From Candidatus Bathyarchaeota archaeon (GTDB taxonomy: Archaea; Thermoproteota; Bathyarchaeia; TCS64): a stretch of 5,534 nt of DNA. The stretch's first letter is position 1; each line of letters starts with the position of its first letter. The stretch is taken from contig CALGBN010000070.1 in the NCBI GenBank assembly GCA_937877765.1, positions 1 through 5,534 of the forward strand. The letters are read 5' to 3'. The notes beneath the pieces are model-generated. The model saw nothing but the letters and a program-made list of their open reading frames with translations, had not been told where the DNA came from and did not search any database. This document shows positions 5,475 through 5,534 of this stretch, one piece after another. A program made the translations under genes and the position numbers.

Positions 5475-5534
5475 CTGTCTCTTATACACATCTCCGAGCC
5501 CACGAGACCTCTCTACATCTCGTATGCCGTCTTC
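5475..5534 (+). other. Illumina Nextera adapter read-through (sequencing artefact)
   Basis: Bases 5475-5493 are exactly the 19-base Tn5 mosaic end (CTGTCTCTTATACACATCT). They are followed by the Nextera Read 2 adapter portion CCGAGCCCACGAGAC (5494-5508), an 8-base index CTCTCTAC (5509-5516, which I recall as Nextera i7 index N707), and the first 18 bases of the P7 tail, ATCTCGTATGCCGTCTTC (5517-5534). The order is that of a read running off a short insert. It should be trimmed. In the integrase frame it encodes the spurious tail LSLIHISEPTRP..., a peptide typical of adapter contamination in protein databases. Confidence 0.98.

Noticed and set aside
5475..5534. Extension of the integrase-like protein to the end of the window
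   Set aside because: These bases are sequencing adapter; the encoded residues are an artefact.

Overview
This window looks like archaeal chromosomal DNA of moderate G+C. The leucine-pathway proteins resemble methanogen and other euryarchaeal homologues: the large dehydratase subunit carries the short archaeal-type NPSCSxC cluster motif rather than the bacterial form. Genes outside the first operon are preceded by TATA-like boxes (TTTAAA or TTTTAAAT type), and several starts look leaderless or nearly so. I cannot name the lineage from sequence alone.

Region 1 (1-1931) is the 3' part of a branched-chain amino acid operon. It holds the C-terminal regulatory end of a 2-isopropylmalate/citramalate synthase family protein, then leuC and leuD, the two subunits of the [4Fe-4S] isopropylmalate dehydratase. 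The synthase and leuC overlap by ATGA, and leuC and leuD are 2 bp apart with a strong Shine-Dalgarno, so the three are probably co-transcribed and translationally coupled. No leuB lies in the window. Two active-site features are unusual: a Pro-Ala pair where LeuC normally has His-Asp or His-Glu, and a YLEL specificity loop in LeuD.

Region 2 (1932-2362) holds a small charged protein gene, a hairpin/T-run terminator, and a 182-bp gap ending in a palindromic promoter.

Region 3 (2363-4044) holds a 367-aa stand-alone nucleotidyltransferase of the GSx(10)DxD superfamily and a 160-aa coiled-coil plus winged-helix regulator. Each has its own promoter-like sequence.

Region 4 (4045-5474) holds a gene that runs off the end of the real sequence. 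It encodes a tyrosine-recombinase/integrase-like protein with a four-cysteine zinc ribbon inserted in the catalytic domain. The positions I align with both catalytic arginines are substituted (Lys and Thr). Its arginine codons (CGC-rich) differ from those of the upstream genes, which hints at mobile or transferred DNA beside the leu operon. A 17-18 bp element, TTTAA-N4/5-TTAAATCA, occurs just upstream of both the nucleotidyltransferase and the integrase-like gene. It may be a shared promoter/operator, possibly for the winged-helix protein encoded between them.

The last 60 bases (5475-5534) are not biological. They are Illumina Nextera read-through: transposon mosaic end, Read 2 adapter, an 8-nt index and part of P7. 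The true contig ends at 5474, and the adapter happens to stay in frame with the integrase-like gene.
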